Assembly (NCBI GenBank): GCA_950022655.1
Contig: OX465583.1
Location: 31,151,360-31,215,359 of the forward strand
DNA length: 64,000 nucleotides
Direction: 5' to 3'
Origin: Alentia gelatinosa
Lineage: Eukaryota > Annelida > Polychaeta > Phyllodocida > Polynoidae
Part shown: in pieces, positions 47,284 through 60,407 of the stretch
How the letters are laid out: each line of letters starts with the position of its first letter
Position numbering within the stretch: position 1 is the stretch's first letter
Notes under the pieces: generated by a model
The model's input: the letters and a program-made list of their open reading frames with translations, nothing else
Databases searched by the model: none
What the model was told of the DNA's origin: nothing
Program-made: the position numbers and the translations under genes

Positions 47284-47289
47284 AATAAA
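47284..47289 (+). terminator. Poly(A) signal
   Basis: AATAAA in the context TTGTGTCAATAAACTATT, about 225 bases after the stop of the candidate exon at 46973-47058. Confidence 0.3.
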
Positions 47290-47399
47290 CTATTAAAAGA
47301 AAGACTTTACTCACGCGCACCGCCGATTCAAACGCCCGCCCTGGAGGATGATGGAGTATAGAGCATTCCCATGATACTACTGATAGCAGTGGTAGGGCT

Positions 47400-47660
47400 A
47401 AGGCCTTCTACTGTAATGCCTACAATACAATCTGACTGCTATAAAAGAGTGTCTATAGTAATGTCTATAGAATGAAATCTGACTGTCATACAAGGATGTC
47501 TACTGTAATGTTTATAACAAAAAATCCGGCTGATTTACTTGGGTGTCTACTGTAATTCCTATATAGCATAACCACGATGATTATACATGGCTATATATTG
47601 TAATCCATGCAGTATTAAACGCGACAGTCATAAACATGTCGATTGTAGTGTTTATAGACT
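47400..47660. repeat. ~46-bp minisatellite
   Basis: GTCTACTGTAATGTCTATAG-type words recur near 47407, 47452, 47498, 47545, 47591 and 47641, each followed by an AATCTGACTGTCATACAAGG-like block. Confidence 0.65.
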
Positions 47661-48266
47661 CCGAATTAAAAAAGGAAACGTAGAGCAACGTAGCACGTAC
47701 ATGTCAAAAGATGTTAAAAGAGAGGTGTAATATCAGCAGCTACTACGGTTAATCGATTTCAATATATTTTTTGCAATTATAGATACTTATAAATGATTAA
47801 TGTCATTTAGTTCTAAAGGCTGAATTCACGAAAGGGATGTTACAAACGATGCAATGTCTGCCAATTCAACCTCGTTCAACTGCCAGACTTACCAGTCTTA
47901 TCCCATTCTTATTATGTTATAGAAACGTTAAATAAATTTCATTTTCTCCAAGTTCAATGTTGAATTTGAAGTAATTTTTAACTTGACAGCAATTCCACTA
48001 GAACTCGAAACATACATGTACTCACAACTCATTAGGAAAAATATTCATAGCTCACAAAATTGATAATAAAGGTTACCTTTATGGTTATCCTATTCGGAAG
48101 ACACACAAAAAGAAATATGAACATGGAAAAATAGCTTCAGGAGTGAGAATTGACATGTTCTCCAATCATAGGTCTAGGTCAAATGATCTGGAGGGAGAGT
48201 GTCAAAACCTTACAGGTAATGGTTCAAGGTACCATGAATTTAACCCAACCATAGCTAATGTAGTGT

Positions 48267-48383
48267 AGGTCTGGCGGACAGTGTAGTCCATTGGATGTTC
48301 CTCGTGGTCTCAAAACCCACCCAGACCAGGCGGCCAGTGTAGGCGGTGAATTTTCCTCGTGGTCTCAAAACCCACCCAAACCA
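48267..48383. repeat. 55-bp tandem duplication
   Basis: CTCGTGGTCTCAAAACCCAC occurs at 48301 and again 55 bases later, with the preceding GGCGG(A/C)CAGTGTAG block also duplicated. Confidence 0.7.
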
Positions 48384-48776
48384 AACTTAAAATTACTACT
48401 TCGTTGGCCTATTATTCACATTTTCAACCTCATTCAACTACCAGACTTATTAGACTTATCATTTTCTTATCATGTCATATACAAGTTAAATGAATTAGAT
48501 TTTCACCAAATTCGCAGTTGAATTAGAACGATAATAGAGGCATCACATTTTGGACCTCCGCCTCAACACTTGTTGTTCCCTTGGGCCTCGTTTCGATGTC
48601 CAAGATGGCAGCCCCCTGGACAAACCTCAGGGACATCTCTATCGACTTGCCCCTCATACGTCTAGTCCAAATAAAGAGGAGATGGAAGTAGCGACAGCAA
48701 GGCAGATAAGGGACTCATCTGGTTGGTTGTAGGATTGCAATAAGGTCACGCCGGGAAATACGCATGTGGAGGTTAG

Positions 48777-49215
48777 AAAGACACAGAGAGTAAAAAGAGA
48801 GTAGTAGCGAAAAGACAGAGTACACGAGATCTGGAGAGAGAGAGAGAAATAAAATATGTAGAGAAACAGGGACAGACCAGACAGACAGAAAGAGGGAGAG
48901 GGAGTGAGACTTTGAGGGACAAACGGATATGATAACGACCGAAATAGTGAGGTAGAGAGAGACATAGAGAGAGTGAGAGAGAGAGATGTAGAGACAAGGG
49001 ATATGTGATAAGTGAAAATGGAGAAATTAAAAGTAGACAGAGACGTAGAGAAACCACGCGATAGGGAGAGAGACGCATAGAGATGGAAATAAAGAAAAAG
49101 ACGACGACGAAGGGACAGGAAGAAAGATAGAAGGATAGGAAGAGAGCGAGATACTTAGAGAGACACAAGCAGAGAATTGGGAAGTTATAGAAATATATAG
49201 AGAGGTACATGGAGA
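48777..49215. repeat. GA-rich (purine on plus strand) tract
   Basis: About 440 bases of AGAGAGA(C/T/A)A-type sequence. Opposite strand polarity to the CT tracts at 28.6, 31.4 and 52 kb. Produces the 145-codon minus frame at 48773-49210. Confidence 0.85.
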
Positions 49216-49315
49216 GAGGGAATACCAGAGGCTGAAGTCATAAAGATACCTATCACATCTGATAAGAGATGCCTGTATGATGGAACTTATCTGACCTGGG
49301 GGGCGGAGGACGGTG

Positions 49316-49329
49316 GCGCCATCTAGTGG
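49316..49329 (-). promoter_or_regulatory. CTCF-type motif, reverse
   Basis: GCGCCATCTAGTGG is a full match to the reverse complement of the CTCF core. It faces the 3209 motif. The surrounding 49300-49400 patch is GC-rich (CCGCGCACGCGCAC). Confidence 0.5.
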
Positions 49330-50398
49330 GCAACGTCAAAGCTTGGAGGTGTCTAGCAGGACCAGAGACGCCCTCCGCGCACGCGCACACCAGCAACTGC
49401 CATTCCTGCTCTTTAGTACAACGTCTGAGAGCAGAGACCATATATTAGCCACGTTTCGGTCTGCATTCTAGATGATCTGCATGTCCCATTGCCAAACCAG
49501 CGTCATATCCCGACAAGATCCAAATTATGAATCATATATAAAAGGTTGCCGCCTCTGCTACATTACAGATATGTCATAACCACATCAGGCATAGCTATCC
49601 CATCTATGTAAGAGACTTATAATAACTAGCTCCTTTTGAAAATTGAATGTATACATCGATAAATCAATATAGAAAACAGCACTGTTCACTCATAGACACA
49701 AGCCCTCCATTTCGTAAAGATTTACCTATCATGTTAAATGATATATAAGTTTGAAAAATATGTTAATTATATCATCTTTAGCAGAAATATGTGCATTATA
49801 CCAACTTGGCCCAATACCTCTTAATCTCATCATGAATCATGTCTCGGCTTGATTTGATTTAAGGACTGAAATCATATTTCACTAGAAGGAGTGTTCTGAA
49901 CTGAAGTGAATAAACATCTAAATAGAAGAGATTATCTCTATCTATGAGATCTCCCACTTTCTATTAATAGTCAGAAAAGCGGCCAGGTATTCTACAGGTT
50001 GACGATAACAAAATTTCATGATGAGATCTAATAAAACCGCCATAATTGATCAGCTGTGCATCTGCTTTGATGCCAGGAATTTAGCCCAGATGTGAATATC
50101 TCCTCCGGTTGAGATATGGTGAATGAATCGATAAACTATGTTGCTCTAATATGGTCCTGTTTCATGCATATGGTAGATTGATGAAGAGAAAGTGGCAAAC
50201 TAAAGGACTTGGTTTATTTCATCGTTCCCTTAATTCTGACGTAATATATAAGGATAATCGTTACTCTTACCCATTATTTTCACATACATCTTCCTTTGCT
50301 CAAATTTTATCTTTTAAATTATATCATATACAACAGAAACGCATGTACATAGATATAGCAGATAAGCCAGAAGGAAATTTAAAAGACAATATTGCTCC
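49330..50398. other. Non-coding stretch between the CTCF motif and MITE copy D
   Basis: GC-rich for the first 100 bases, then unique AT-rich sequence. The 94-codon plus frame at 50151-50435 runs into the MITE and is not supported. Confidence 0.4.
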
Positions 50399-50401
50399 TA
50401 A

Positions 50402-50682
50402 GGCCTGGCGTCCACCTACTACGATATGGCTCTGATATGGTCTACGATGCACCTCCCGATAGAAAATCTAAATCGCGTCGGAAGGTCACCTAATATCGGG
50501 GCAGTTGACCACCTTTGTGCGATTAGACACCAATTAAAACCCCATACAATGCGTGGCGGATTGGAATGTCTAGACATATGTCTACGATTTTGCACCTTCC
50601 CGATATGTCCCGATATTTGCTTTTCGTATCGGTGCCATATCGGTAGGTCTAAATTTCTATCGTAGTAGGTGGACGCCAGGCC
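50402..50682 (+). mobile_element. PIF/Harbinger-like MITE, copy D
   Basis: 281-bp element with near-perfect inverted ends (GGCCTGGCGTCCACCTACTA / TAGTAGGTGGACGCCAGGCC) flanked by TAA at 50399-50401 and 50683-50685. It is the best-preserved copy in the window and aligns with copy B over its full length. The open frames drawn across it on both strands are by-products of its foldback structure. Confidence 0.85.
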
Positions 50683-50999
50683 TAATTCTATCAAGGTACC
50701 ATAAAGAGAACTTTGTTCAATATCATTTGTGTTCATTGCAACCGAGAATAATGTGAGACGTACAATAAAAAACAACTTGTAAAATGACCTCCCCCCCCCC
50801 CTCCAAAAAGGAAAGAAAAAGAATAAATGAAAGACGTTCACACGCAGCTGCATCTCAGAGGCATGCGGGATCGGCCACCCAGACGTCTACAGATTATCAC
50901 CAATTCCCACGACCAGCGAACAAACGTAGTTTGGCTCCAGTCTAAGGTGTTGATGGACTCGGCTGGAGCGCCTGAAAATGTCACTGGTTTGGCTTGACC

Positions 51000-51930
51000 T
51001 TCTAGGAAATGGCAGTTTGTTAAGCCAATGCTAGAGGCGCTGCCGCGGGCTACCGCCGCCAGGGGCCGCTACTGTCTGAGGCGCCATCTGGTTGGAGAGG
51101 GACAGCGTGGGAGTGTGCATCTGCTTTACAAAAAGAAATCCGCTGATTACTGGTCAAGATGCGAGGTTGCTGCTGACAGAGTGGCAGAGACTAAGAGGAA
51201 TTATAATCATTAGTGAAGACCTGTGTCATCATTGAGGCCTGGGCCTGAGTATCCCATCATGTGTTGATGTGCTAGTTTCTGTTATGACAGCTACATACAA
51301 TCACAAATCCACAGAGTAGCTGAGGCGAAAGGTGAACACTTATTACGTTCTCATGTTGGTGTATGATTTCGCTGCTGGCTCCACAGCCTGAATTGGTTGG
51401 GGACTTCTACGACTATGAGGCAGCAATGGCGTACGTATCCATGACCATTAGGGGGAGCAGTAGACATTATGGAAAACCCGCGCTGTTGTTAGGCAGCACA
51501 GAGACAGGAAGCCACATGGGAAGCCAAGCAGGAAGCCACTCGGGGTGGGGCAGTTAGGCAGGCAGTTGGCAGTGGGTAGTGGAGCCACGTGCGGGGCCGG
51601 CGGCGGTGACGGACGGCCGGGCCGCAATGACGGCAAATCACGGCGGCAGCCCGGGGCTGGGAGGGTGTAGGAAGGGTGTAGGAAGGGGAGGGGGAGGCCA
51701 TCTTGGCGGCTAATTTGGCGGCTTGTTTCCCACGCATACAGAAGGCGACCCACGTGCAGTGAGTGCCCCAACTGCAGCAGGGAGACGTGTTAACCCATGG
51801 CGTACCGCCGCACGCGTCGCCGACACGGTGCTGAGCAGTGAGTGGCGAGCGGTGAGCTGCTCCCCGGAGCTCGTCAGGGGATTTCTTTGAATGCAAGCGA
51901 GCTGCGCATACGTGAAGCCGTATGAGAGTC
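51000..51930. promoter_or_regulatory. CpG-rich island with YY1-type ATG on the minus strand
   Basis: GC-rich block with several GGCGGC words. The minus strand reads GCCGCCAAGATGGCC at 51708-51694: a YY1 word around an ATG at 51701 that opens a 70-codon Pro/Ala/Arg-rich frame ending at 51489. GGAAGCCA repeats lie inside it. Promoter or first exon of a minus-strand gene is possible; the peptide is not recognised. Confidence 0.35.
51081..51094 (-). promoter_or_regulatory. CTCF-like motif, reverse (one mismatch)
   Basis: GCGCCATCTGGTTG differs from the core at one position. It lies at the left edge of a CpG-rich island and has the same orientation as the 49316 motif. Confidence 0.35.
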
Positions 51931-51984
51931 TATCTGGCATTGTCCCTGTTATACGCTATATTATGTATTCCCTCTCGCTCTCTC

Positions 51985-52180
51985 TCTCCTATACTGTATC
52001 CTGGCATATGTCCCTCTTCTATACTGTTTTCTGGATCCTTTCTGTATCTTTACTGTATAGTGACCTCTTTCTATGTCTCTCCTATACTGTATCCTGGCAT
52101 ATTTCCCTCTCCTATACTGTACCCTGGCCTCTTTCTCCGTCTGTCTTACACTGTATTATGGCCTCTTTCTCTGTCCTGCT
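51985..52180. repeat. 30-bp pyrimidine-rich minisatellite
   Basis: TATACTGTATCCTGGCATAT and variants start near 51991, 52021, 52051, 52084, 52114 and 52149. Because 30 is divisible by three, plus-strand frames stay open over it (162 and 119 codons); these look like repeat products, not genes. Confidence 0.7.
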
Positions 52181-52759
52181 CTTTTCCTCTAGTTTCGCTC
52201 GTCTCTGGAGAGTATCCTGTCTACATGTATCCTTTCCCTTGTTTCTGCCCTTTTCCCTGTCTCTATCCCTGTCCCTCCTGATACGTTTTTCTCTCGCTCC
52301 TGGATATTATTATATACCTATGGCCGTAGGACCTAAACATACTGCCCGCTGCTACCCATTACATATATATATAGCATGACTAGCTAAGATTTAACCATTT
52401 TTAGGTATGAGATAATACGAAAACGGGCAAACTGTCTTAGTACGTCAAAAAACTTGTTGAGCCAGCATCGGGACATATCTGATCAATAATTTTACCTTTT
52501 GTCCTTACTTTAGTTTCTTTAATTTCCCTGTATCACATGATCCTATACTTGTTCTATCACTATGTTGTCCTTATATCAATTCATACACCTCGGTCAATCT
52601 ATTACACACTCTCTCCCCCTTCTATCTCTGCCCCCCCCCCCCCGCCTCCCATCTCTTTCCCTCTCCTTCTATTCCTCTGCCTCTCTCCCATGATCCGATT
52701 GTCTCTAACCTCTGTATCATTCCCTCCCTATCCTTATGCCTTGACCCCATAAAGGGGCA

Positions 52760-53600
52760 GTCCAGGTTGTGGGTGCGATGCATGTGGAGTCTGTCCTTGG
52801 TGGAGTTTCGGGCTGAGGGGACCAGGCCGCGGGTCCCAAGGATAGACGGGCGGCCCGGCCACGCCTCGACGCCCTGGAGTGGCGTCGGCTCCCGGAAGGG
52901 ATCCAGGGCGGCGGCCGATAAGGCGGCGAGTCGGTCTACGACAGCCGCCCGCCTAGATTAGCACATAATGCTGCCGGGCGCCCGCCGACAGCGCCCGGCG
53001 CCCACCGCTCGTAAAGCGCGGTCGGGTTATGCCGTTTCGATACGCTGAGTGATGCGAAACCCCCCCACTCGGAGGGGAGAGTGAATATAACTATATATAT
53101 ATATATGCAACCCCGTGCTGCTGTATATGTGGAGGTGTGTGGCTATGGGGGTAGCGGGATGGCACGACTGCGGATGATGTAGGAGGCAGGATGGGGAGGC
53201 GCCTGGAGGCGTCGGCAGCATTTCTCGCTGTACCTCCAAGCCTGGACTAGGGTCCGAGGTGCCGCTTGCTGTATACCGATACGCCACACACTGTACCGAC
53301 ATGCTGCTGGCTATGCCAGCTGTGCAACAAACCCACACACCCATGGGCCTACGCACAAGCTCCTGGATTCAATATGGAGTCAATGTCGATTGAGCGCCAT
53401 GGTAACAAAGTGAAGCGACGCCGGATAGACGCCCGTGAGACGCCTAGAGATATGGGGCATGCGCAGACGTATACGCGGCTTTTTCCGGCCGTTCGTGTCG
53501 TGCGCGGCGAATGTCGTCTGCTAGACTCTGGCACGCGCTGCACGAGCATACCTCAGTCTCGCCACACGCCCACGTTGCCATGACAAGAAATGGAAATATG
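52760..53600. promoter_or_regulatory. CpG-rich island with NRF1 and RFX-like half sites
   Basis: The most GC-rich part (52820-53040) is followed by CCATGGTAAC at 53397, GCATGCGCAG at 53457 and CGTTGCCATGACA near 53573, words typical of RFX and NRF1 sites. Plus and minus open frames (105, 109 and 66 codons) overlap and none is recognised. Confidence 0.35.
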
Positions 53601-54829
53601 AAGTACGCATGCGTGCTGCAAGGTCAACAGCCCACCATATAGGCTTCCCATCATGCAATGCAGGCCTGACTGGTACAGCAAAGCAAGTGCCATCAGTCTG
53701 CTATTCGGGGCTCTAGACAAGATGTTTTCTTGCAAAAGGCATTACCGTCGACATGTCGGAAGCTGGGGCAGTGTTGAATTCCCTGTACCAACTGTCCATA
53801 GAAATTCATGCAAAGTTCAATAACCTTTGGTGTAATTAAGATGACGGGATGTTGTTTGCGCATGTCTTCAGAACCTAGCATATGATTAGGCTTTAGGTAA
53901 ATGACCGCTTTAAGACAATTGATGTTTATATATGTCATTAGAATAAGTTAGTCTTTACCTATGATAAGAACATTTCTGTCCTAGTAACAGTAGCATTTCT
54001 GCACATAGGGAACACCACGGGCGGCCAGGTCGGTATTGTTGTAAGGAGTTTGTTAGCTGCAGCTGGTAATGTTTGCACAGGGTACTGTGGCCCGTATATA
54101 TGTCTATATATGTCATGGCCGATTAGATACCTATATGTAGATACATATCTACGCCATACGCCCAATACAGCCATAGCGCCTTCGGAGATACGCGTGCAAT
54201 ATGTCCTCTACGCTTTCTATGTGGGCGCCCAATATGGACATATATTTATGAAAACATTAGTAGACACAGCCTATACGAGCGTCTTCGAAATGGTGTCAAA
54301 ATTAATAAACCCAGTCCTGTGTACATTATATCTTTATTGAATGCTCCTTATGATTCATTAGATCACAGAGTGGCCGGTTTTATTGTCTCCATCTATTTAT
54401 TTCTATTTCCTTTTTGTAATTTTGTAGATATCGAAGAGAATTAGAATTACTCTCCTGTATATCTGCCCTGTCCTTGTTTTACCGTCTACCGAACTACCTC
54501 TCCAGTCTTCCCTTGACATCTCCCCTATCAATATATATTAACTATCTATGTCTTCCTCCGTATATGCGAGAAGGCAAGCAAAGTCACCTTCAATTACTGT
54601 TTAACTACTGCTATATATCTTCTCCTCTTCTCCACACCTAATGCTGTTTATTGATTCAACATCAAGCCGTTTCCATTTACCTGGATATCAATCGGGAACT
54701 GATCATTTGCCCTTATTCTGCTTCCATCTGCCATTTATTCCATTGCTGTACTTTCTCTATTTCTGCTTTCATCATATTTTTCTATCCAATATCTTATTAT
54801 AATTAGTTGTATTTTAGACCATATCCCAA

Positions 54830-55205
54830 TCCTGTGTATCCCCTGATGCTAATATTCAAATATGGCTCTATTTATGCCCCCGTCCCTATTTCCTACCCCT
54901 CATGATCTTACTATTCATCACTGGCGACATTTCTGACTCTTTCCTGATCCCCTAATTTTACTAGAATTGTATCAGCCTTTGTTTCCATCACCTATCTACC
55001 GTGTTGCTTCTTTCCATTGCTCTTCATTTCTATCTAAGCCTTAGACCTATGCCGTCCCTTATGTTACTATTCATCTAACGCTCTATTTCGACTGCTTCAC
55101 CATCCCATATCTCTCCTGGTGCTACTATTCATCTGAACCTTTATTGCTGCCTCTATTCCCTATCTGCCACGATCTTTCCATTCATCTATTGCTCTATTTC
55201 CAGCT
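54830..55205. repeat. Degenerate ~75-bp repeat
   Basis: GCTACTATTCATCTGAACC, TTACTATTCATCTAACGC and related words recur with CTATTTC and CCCTATCT blocks, pyrimidine-rich on the plus strand. Confidence 0.5.
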
Positions 55206-57554
55206 CCGGCTGAGCGATCACTCTGCCGGCTGAGAGTGCTCTGAGCAGGTTTTGCTCTCTGGATTGGAGCTATTCCATATGAATATTATATGCGTGTATT
55301 TGGCTGTGCTGCCTATACAGACAATCCGCGAGCTTTGCATAAAGACTGAACCTCCAACATCGTTCTCCTAACACTGTTTCCCATCTGTAAGCAGCCTGTG
55401 TTTCCACTATGGATCGTAAATATACAGTAATCGAAATGCATAATATAGTATGGCTATGGATTTATTCTCTGAATGGACTTATAACACACAGGCGATCGTT
55501 TAGTGATGGGAAGCATGCTGTCGATGCAGCCTACTGCTCTGATAGAGCAGAAACCATGGCCCTTCTACCTCTGCTTTAAGTCTGTCTTGATCTATATGCA
55601 GCACAGCAGGAAGTCTGCCTTTGATGACCCAGTTAATGTGCGTTGAGATGAAGAAGTTAGGTGCTGTAAAACTGTGGCATGTTTGATGGGCTTCCTACGT
55701 AGCATATTTCACACTCACGCCACCTCAGGCCACTGGGGATTTACCCTCTGACGTTTTTCTGCAGCTAAATTCAAAATGGATCAGACGGCCCAATTTCAGT
55801 AAGACAGACAACAAACATCGTCGATATTCCACATCACCGTATTCTTCACTGCTTGCAATGTGCCATTAGCTATTATGGATGAGCGGGTACTAATGACATG
55901 CTAAAATGCGCCTCCATGAATTTTATATTTACCTCTGATTTTCATTATCTATTTTCTGCTCTGTCAATGATTACTTATGGATGCACAACAGACAGGCCAG
56001 CATATATCTTTTGTGATGCTAGAATGAAGGAATACGAAAGACTTAATCATTTGATCCCATATAATCTCGGTGAACATTAATGGACCCGGGGTAACGTATA
56101 TACTTCATCCCGGATGGTTCTTGTTATCATGGGTGGTGAATAAAAGAAGATTCTGTTCCGATGATTACTTACTGAGCCTACGTGGTTTGGCTTTCTGGAT
56201 ATGATACTTACATTTCGAGCAGCCACCGCATTATGCAATGGATTATGCATATTTTAGGCTGCAGTTTAGGCAGAGTATAATGTTCAGACTTTCTCCCTCT
56301 GTAAATACGATCGATTCTCATGAAAATTGGTGCACATTTAACCAATAATCGGTCTTCAGGTGTAGGACAAATACTGGACAAACCACTTATTGGTCGTCAA
56401 GTGCAAATACCTCAAAGACTTGCAGTGTCACCGATTATTGCTTGTATTGTTTCTCTTTCTTTCATTTAAGAGCCATTTCTAGCAATGCCAGTTCTTCCAA
56501 TGGATTACAGAAACATCTTAAGATACATGAATCACAACTTAAGTTCATCGAAATCTTTTGACAATTCAAAGTATTCTTTAATAGTTGGCTGTCCCTCCAC
56601 TTCTTTAAAGATACTCCTTCTAAATTTTGAAAGTTTAAACAGCCTATCGTTAAAATCTTTTGAGCTATAGGCGGTATGTTTTTCAAAGTCTAGGTACCCA
56701 GTTTTATCCAACGATAGTTGTATGGCCATTTACAATCAAATGTTTTTCCTTCGCTATGAATCACCCCTATTGGAAGATGTCTAGTTCGTCACTGCGATTC
56801 AAATCGTTATAAGAATTTTCCCGGGGACTACCATCAACCGAGGCTTTTCTTCTCGGCATTTTCCGTCGGTAGGTGTAAACTGGGCCTTAAGGTCCTCAGT
56901 CTGACCTGACGTGGACCCCACCTGGTTTTCTGACATGATCCACAACTGCTCGCAGCGCACACACCCGCCACCCCGTCACCAGGGGGAGACAGATACACCA
57001 TGCTCTCAGTGTTACGAGCAGTACCCTGCCCCTCTATCTGGGTGGATGAGAGGTCAAAATGTCACAGACCTCTTGACAGTAGTACCAGCCTTGTCGATTT
57101 GTCACGGAACTAGGCGGGGGATGGGCGAGCTTGCCTAGATGTGACAGAGACCAAAGATCAGCAGTTAATATCATTCTTTCAAGACATTCTGTAGAATGGG
57201 TAACTACACCTGAATTCTCATCTCTGATTGTCAACAATAAAGAGCAAAAAATGATTTTTCAATTGAAAAAGACCCCCAAACACTTACAATGATTTAATTC
57301 TTCCGCAGGAGATAGGAAAATGTTTTCTTTTTAAACCAATAAAGAAAAATAGTGTCAATTTCAATTTCCAACTGTCGGAATTAGAAATACTTCTTAAGTG
57401 TGGTCTACATCGAAATTCAATGTCCAATTTGGTTTTCAGTAAATATTTTCCAGAATGTTCATATTAGCAACAGCCCTCCCTTTATGATTTGTTCTTGATG
57501 AGACAGTGGTGATGGTATGTTATAAAATGGTATTCAAGCATGGTGTTTGTTATA
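55206..57554. other. Unique non-coding stretch
   Basis: No repeat family recognised. At 56462-56729 short frames on both strands overlap (Leu/Ser-rich plus, Lys/Leu-rich minus) with no motif or splice support. Confidence 0.35.
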
Positions 57555-57676
57555 CTTGATTGATGGTGAGATAAGGATGATACACTTGCAGGAAACACAG
57601 CGCCACGTCCGAGCCTTGAACCCCTGACCCGATGATCCGCAGGCCAGTACGCTACTCTCTGATTTATCTTGCCGAC
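57555..57676 (-). mobile_element. tRNA-derived SINE, copy 4 (partial)
   Basis: The minus strand carries a clear tRNA-like head with AGAGAGTAGCGTACTGGCCT and a box B GGGTTCAAGGC, then the start of the body (CATCCTTATCTCACCATCAA). Most of the central body is missing. Confidence 0.55.
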
Positions 57677-57879
57677 TCTTTCATATTGGTCACTGGGTTC
57701 TGTCCTTTCAGCCAGTCGACACTTGACATTTGAGACTGTCTGACCCGATGTGTCCTTGAGTGGGCTTTTAAATGATCATCTGTAGAGCATTTATGTCTTA
57801 TGTGACCTGAGCTACGACAGCAACAAGTCTGGAACCTGCTGAATAATTTAGGAAAGTACAAGACGATCCTATTCTGCAC
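57664..57879 (-). pseudogene. Zinc-finger-like fragment (doubtful)
   Basis: The minus frame contains CCCRSSGHIRHKCSTDDHLKA followed by HSRTHR. The DHLKAHxRTH part resembles the second half of a C2H2 finger, but the cysteine spacing is wrong. Its end overlaps SINE copy 4. Either a broken finger or coincidence. Confidence 0.15.
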
Positions 57880-60407
57880 TCCAACAAGACACCGGGATCA
57901 CCTTTATTCATCACTTTCAGATGACTTTTCATCAGCTCGGACTGCCTTAGTGAACGAGTGTGAATATTATCAAACGATAAACCTCGTACAAGGCCTCCCA
58001 ACATGTACCCTGAACTTTCGCAGGCAAACCTTATTCAAAAGGTTCCCGGTTCCTAAACTACAAATACATACAGCCAGATTCCTATTTCTCTCAAGCAAGA
58101 GAAATAACCTGGCTCTAGCAGTAGTGATATTACTAATACATTAGGATGTTTTTAAAGAAATATATCATTTGTTGAGGCAATGGCATTCAATGTTTTGAAG
58201 GACTCAGCTATATATGTTTTCTTCTCCCGTTAAACTGTTTCATAAAATCATAATTTTACAGATTGCTACGTTATCAGCTTCTATCCCAAGGCTTACACCT
58301 TGTATCATAAGTTCCCAAAGTGTTCAGTTTTCATTCCCATCTTTTTCATCAATATAATCTCATGTGCTAGTTTTTCGATTATAAAGAAGTATGAAGTGTT
58401 CCGAGAACAATCATATATCATTTGACTGTACGATATCCAGCGCATTGTGTTGGAATGGACTCTGTGATGTGCTCATGATGAATTGTGTCTGCTTACATCT
58501 GACTGCTAACGGCCCGTCCTGCTGTCTCCCACCCCTACTGGACGATAATGTATACACATACTTCTACAGTCTTTACGTTCTGCATTATTTCTTCCACATC
58601 TACTTGATCATCTGCCAGTTGAACTATGATGTCTCTGAGAGGTACGTGCCTGAAGTCGTTCTGTGTCTGGGGGTGTCCTCAGGACTCCCAGAGAGAGAAT
58701 CTAGAAATTCTCATGGATTCTAACTCAGTAACACTTTAAGCCATATTGCATTCTATTTGTGGGGATATTTAAAGGGGATATTGTCTGAATAGCCAATAGT
58801 ATTACTTAATTAAATGGAATACCCCGAAATGTGGGTCCGAAACACCCATTAGGGATGGAGGGTCCCACTGATGAAGAGATCTTTTTTCATATTCTCAGTA
58901 ATAAAGAGTTCGCAAATCTTTGTAGGATAATGACACTGTAAGATATATGTATGATCAGGTGTTAGGGTAGTGTGGGGAGCATGCTATAGTGGGTACAGGT
59001 GTAGCTCTCACACGTATGGCCCTCAGCCTGTATAAACACTTTATTGTAGGGTTTCTGGATGCTTCGACTATGCTCCCGGCTATTTAGACTCTTGTACATG
59101 GCCAGTACATTCGTTGGGCGACAATCAATGATCAATCTATACAATCCTGTACTCTATATTGGCTTGAATCTGTAACCTTGGATCGATCTGCATGATTACC
59201 GGTTATTAGGCCAGCTCATTCACCCACAAAGTCTCTATTAATCTAATATTAGGGATGTTACCTGATACCGGTTATAGACACACGGGTGTATCCATTTAGT
59301 GATAGAGAATATGTACTTGATTATCGTAGATGTAACACCAACTTTGATGCTATAACAGTTTTTAGTGCCTTACAGTAATTTGCACTAATTTAGAGCATCA
59401 TTGGCCATCATCCAACAAGCGATACAAATATCATGAATGTGGCGAGGGGCAATCCATATCCTGTTTCTGGGGAATAATGTTGTCGTAAATGTGTATACCT
59501 GAATAAAAAAGAAATAAAGTATACAGGTCCTACGCAAATTTCTGTAAAATTTGACCCCGCCCCCATCCTAACAATCTTGTACGCAATAAAACAAAGAAGG
59601 AGTATACGCAAAATTCTTTTTTTTCTGACCCCCACACCCCTTCAGTGCGTACATATATTATGACTGGTCTCAAATTAGGGAAGGAACAGTTATACAAATT
59701 CCATAAAATCTGTACAAATTAAAGTGGCCGTTTTGTATTTCTATCATAATCCTAAAACCACAAGAACTAACGCCAAGGATGGGCAATCAATAAAAAGGCA
59801 CATCATTCAGGATGATGGCATGAAGAGTAACAGTAATGTCGTCTCTTTTGTACTACGTATACTACATATACTTTGAATTGCTTTGAAATATACTAAAAGG
59901 GTTACGGAAAATTGGGTCGGTACTGATTTTACCTGTACCTTCACCTAACCCAATATGCCACCTGACAAATCAGAATTGGGATTGTGGAGTGGGGCAAGAG
60001 TTCCTCTTGGAGGAAAAATCTCGCCCACACCATGTTACATGTTCAGTTTGATCATGTAAATTCGTGCATCATGTGACCGTTTATTTTCAGAGCGCCCACA
60101 AGCGGCCATCTCAGTGTGTTATAGTGACCTAGATGTATGATCCAAGTCTGATTTCTATATCCGCAAGCTAGGGCATACACACCTGAGGGTCGTTTCATAA
60201 AAACAATACTAGGCAACTATTGACGAAAGAGGTGATCTCAGCTGTTTACATATTCAGGATCCACTGCTTAGTATAGAGTTGGATGACACCCAACTTCGAC
60301 TTTCCTTACTAGAATGTAAAAGCCTGCTATGCATACCATTGCTCAGTGGTATATCAAAACCTCATAATATATAGAAACTAGTCTGAGAATAAAATGTGGA
60401 ATTAGTA
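57880..60407. other. Unique non-coding stretch
   Basis: The minus strand at about 59520-59498 has TTTCTTTTTTATTCAG followed by GTATAC, a good acceptor with a weak donor-like continuation. The 110-codon Cys-rich plus frame at 58391-58723 is unrecognised. Confidence 0.35.

Noticed and set aside
48773..49210. 145-codon minus open frame, membrane-like
   Set aside because: Complement of a GA-rich tract; low complexity.
51891..52379. 162-codon plus open frame with apparent membrane segments
   Set aside because: Driven by the 30-bp pyrimidine-rich minisatellite whose length is a multiple of three.
59498..59520. Second recursive splice site (ATTCAG|GTATAC, minus strand)
   Set aside because: Acceptor is good, but GTATAC is a poor donor, so the fused-site case is weak; kept only as a note.
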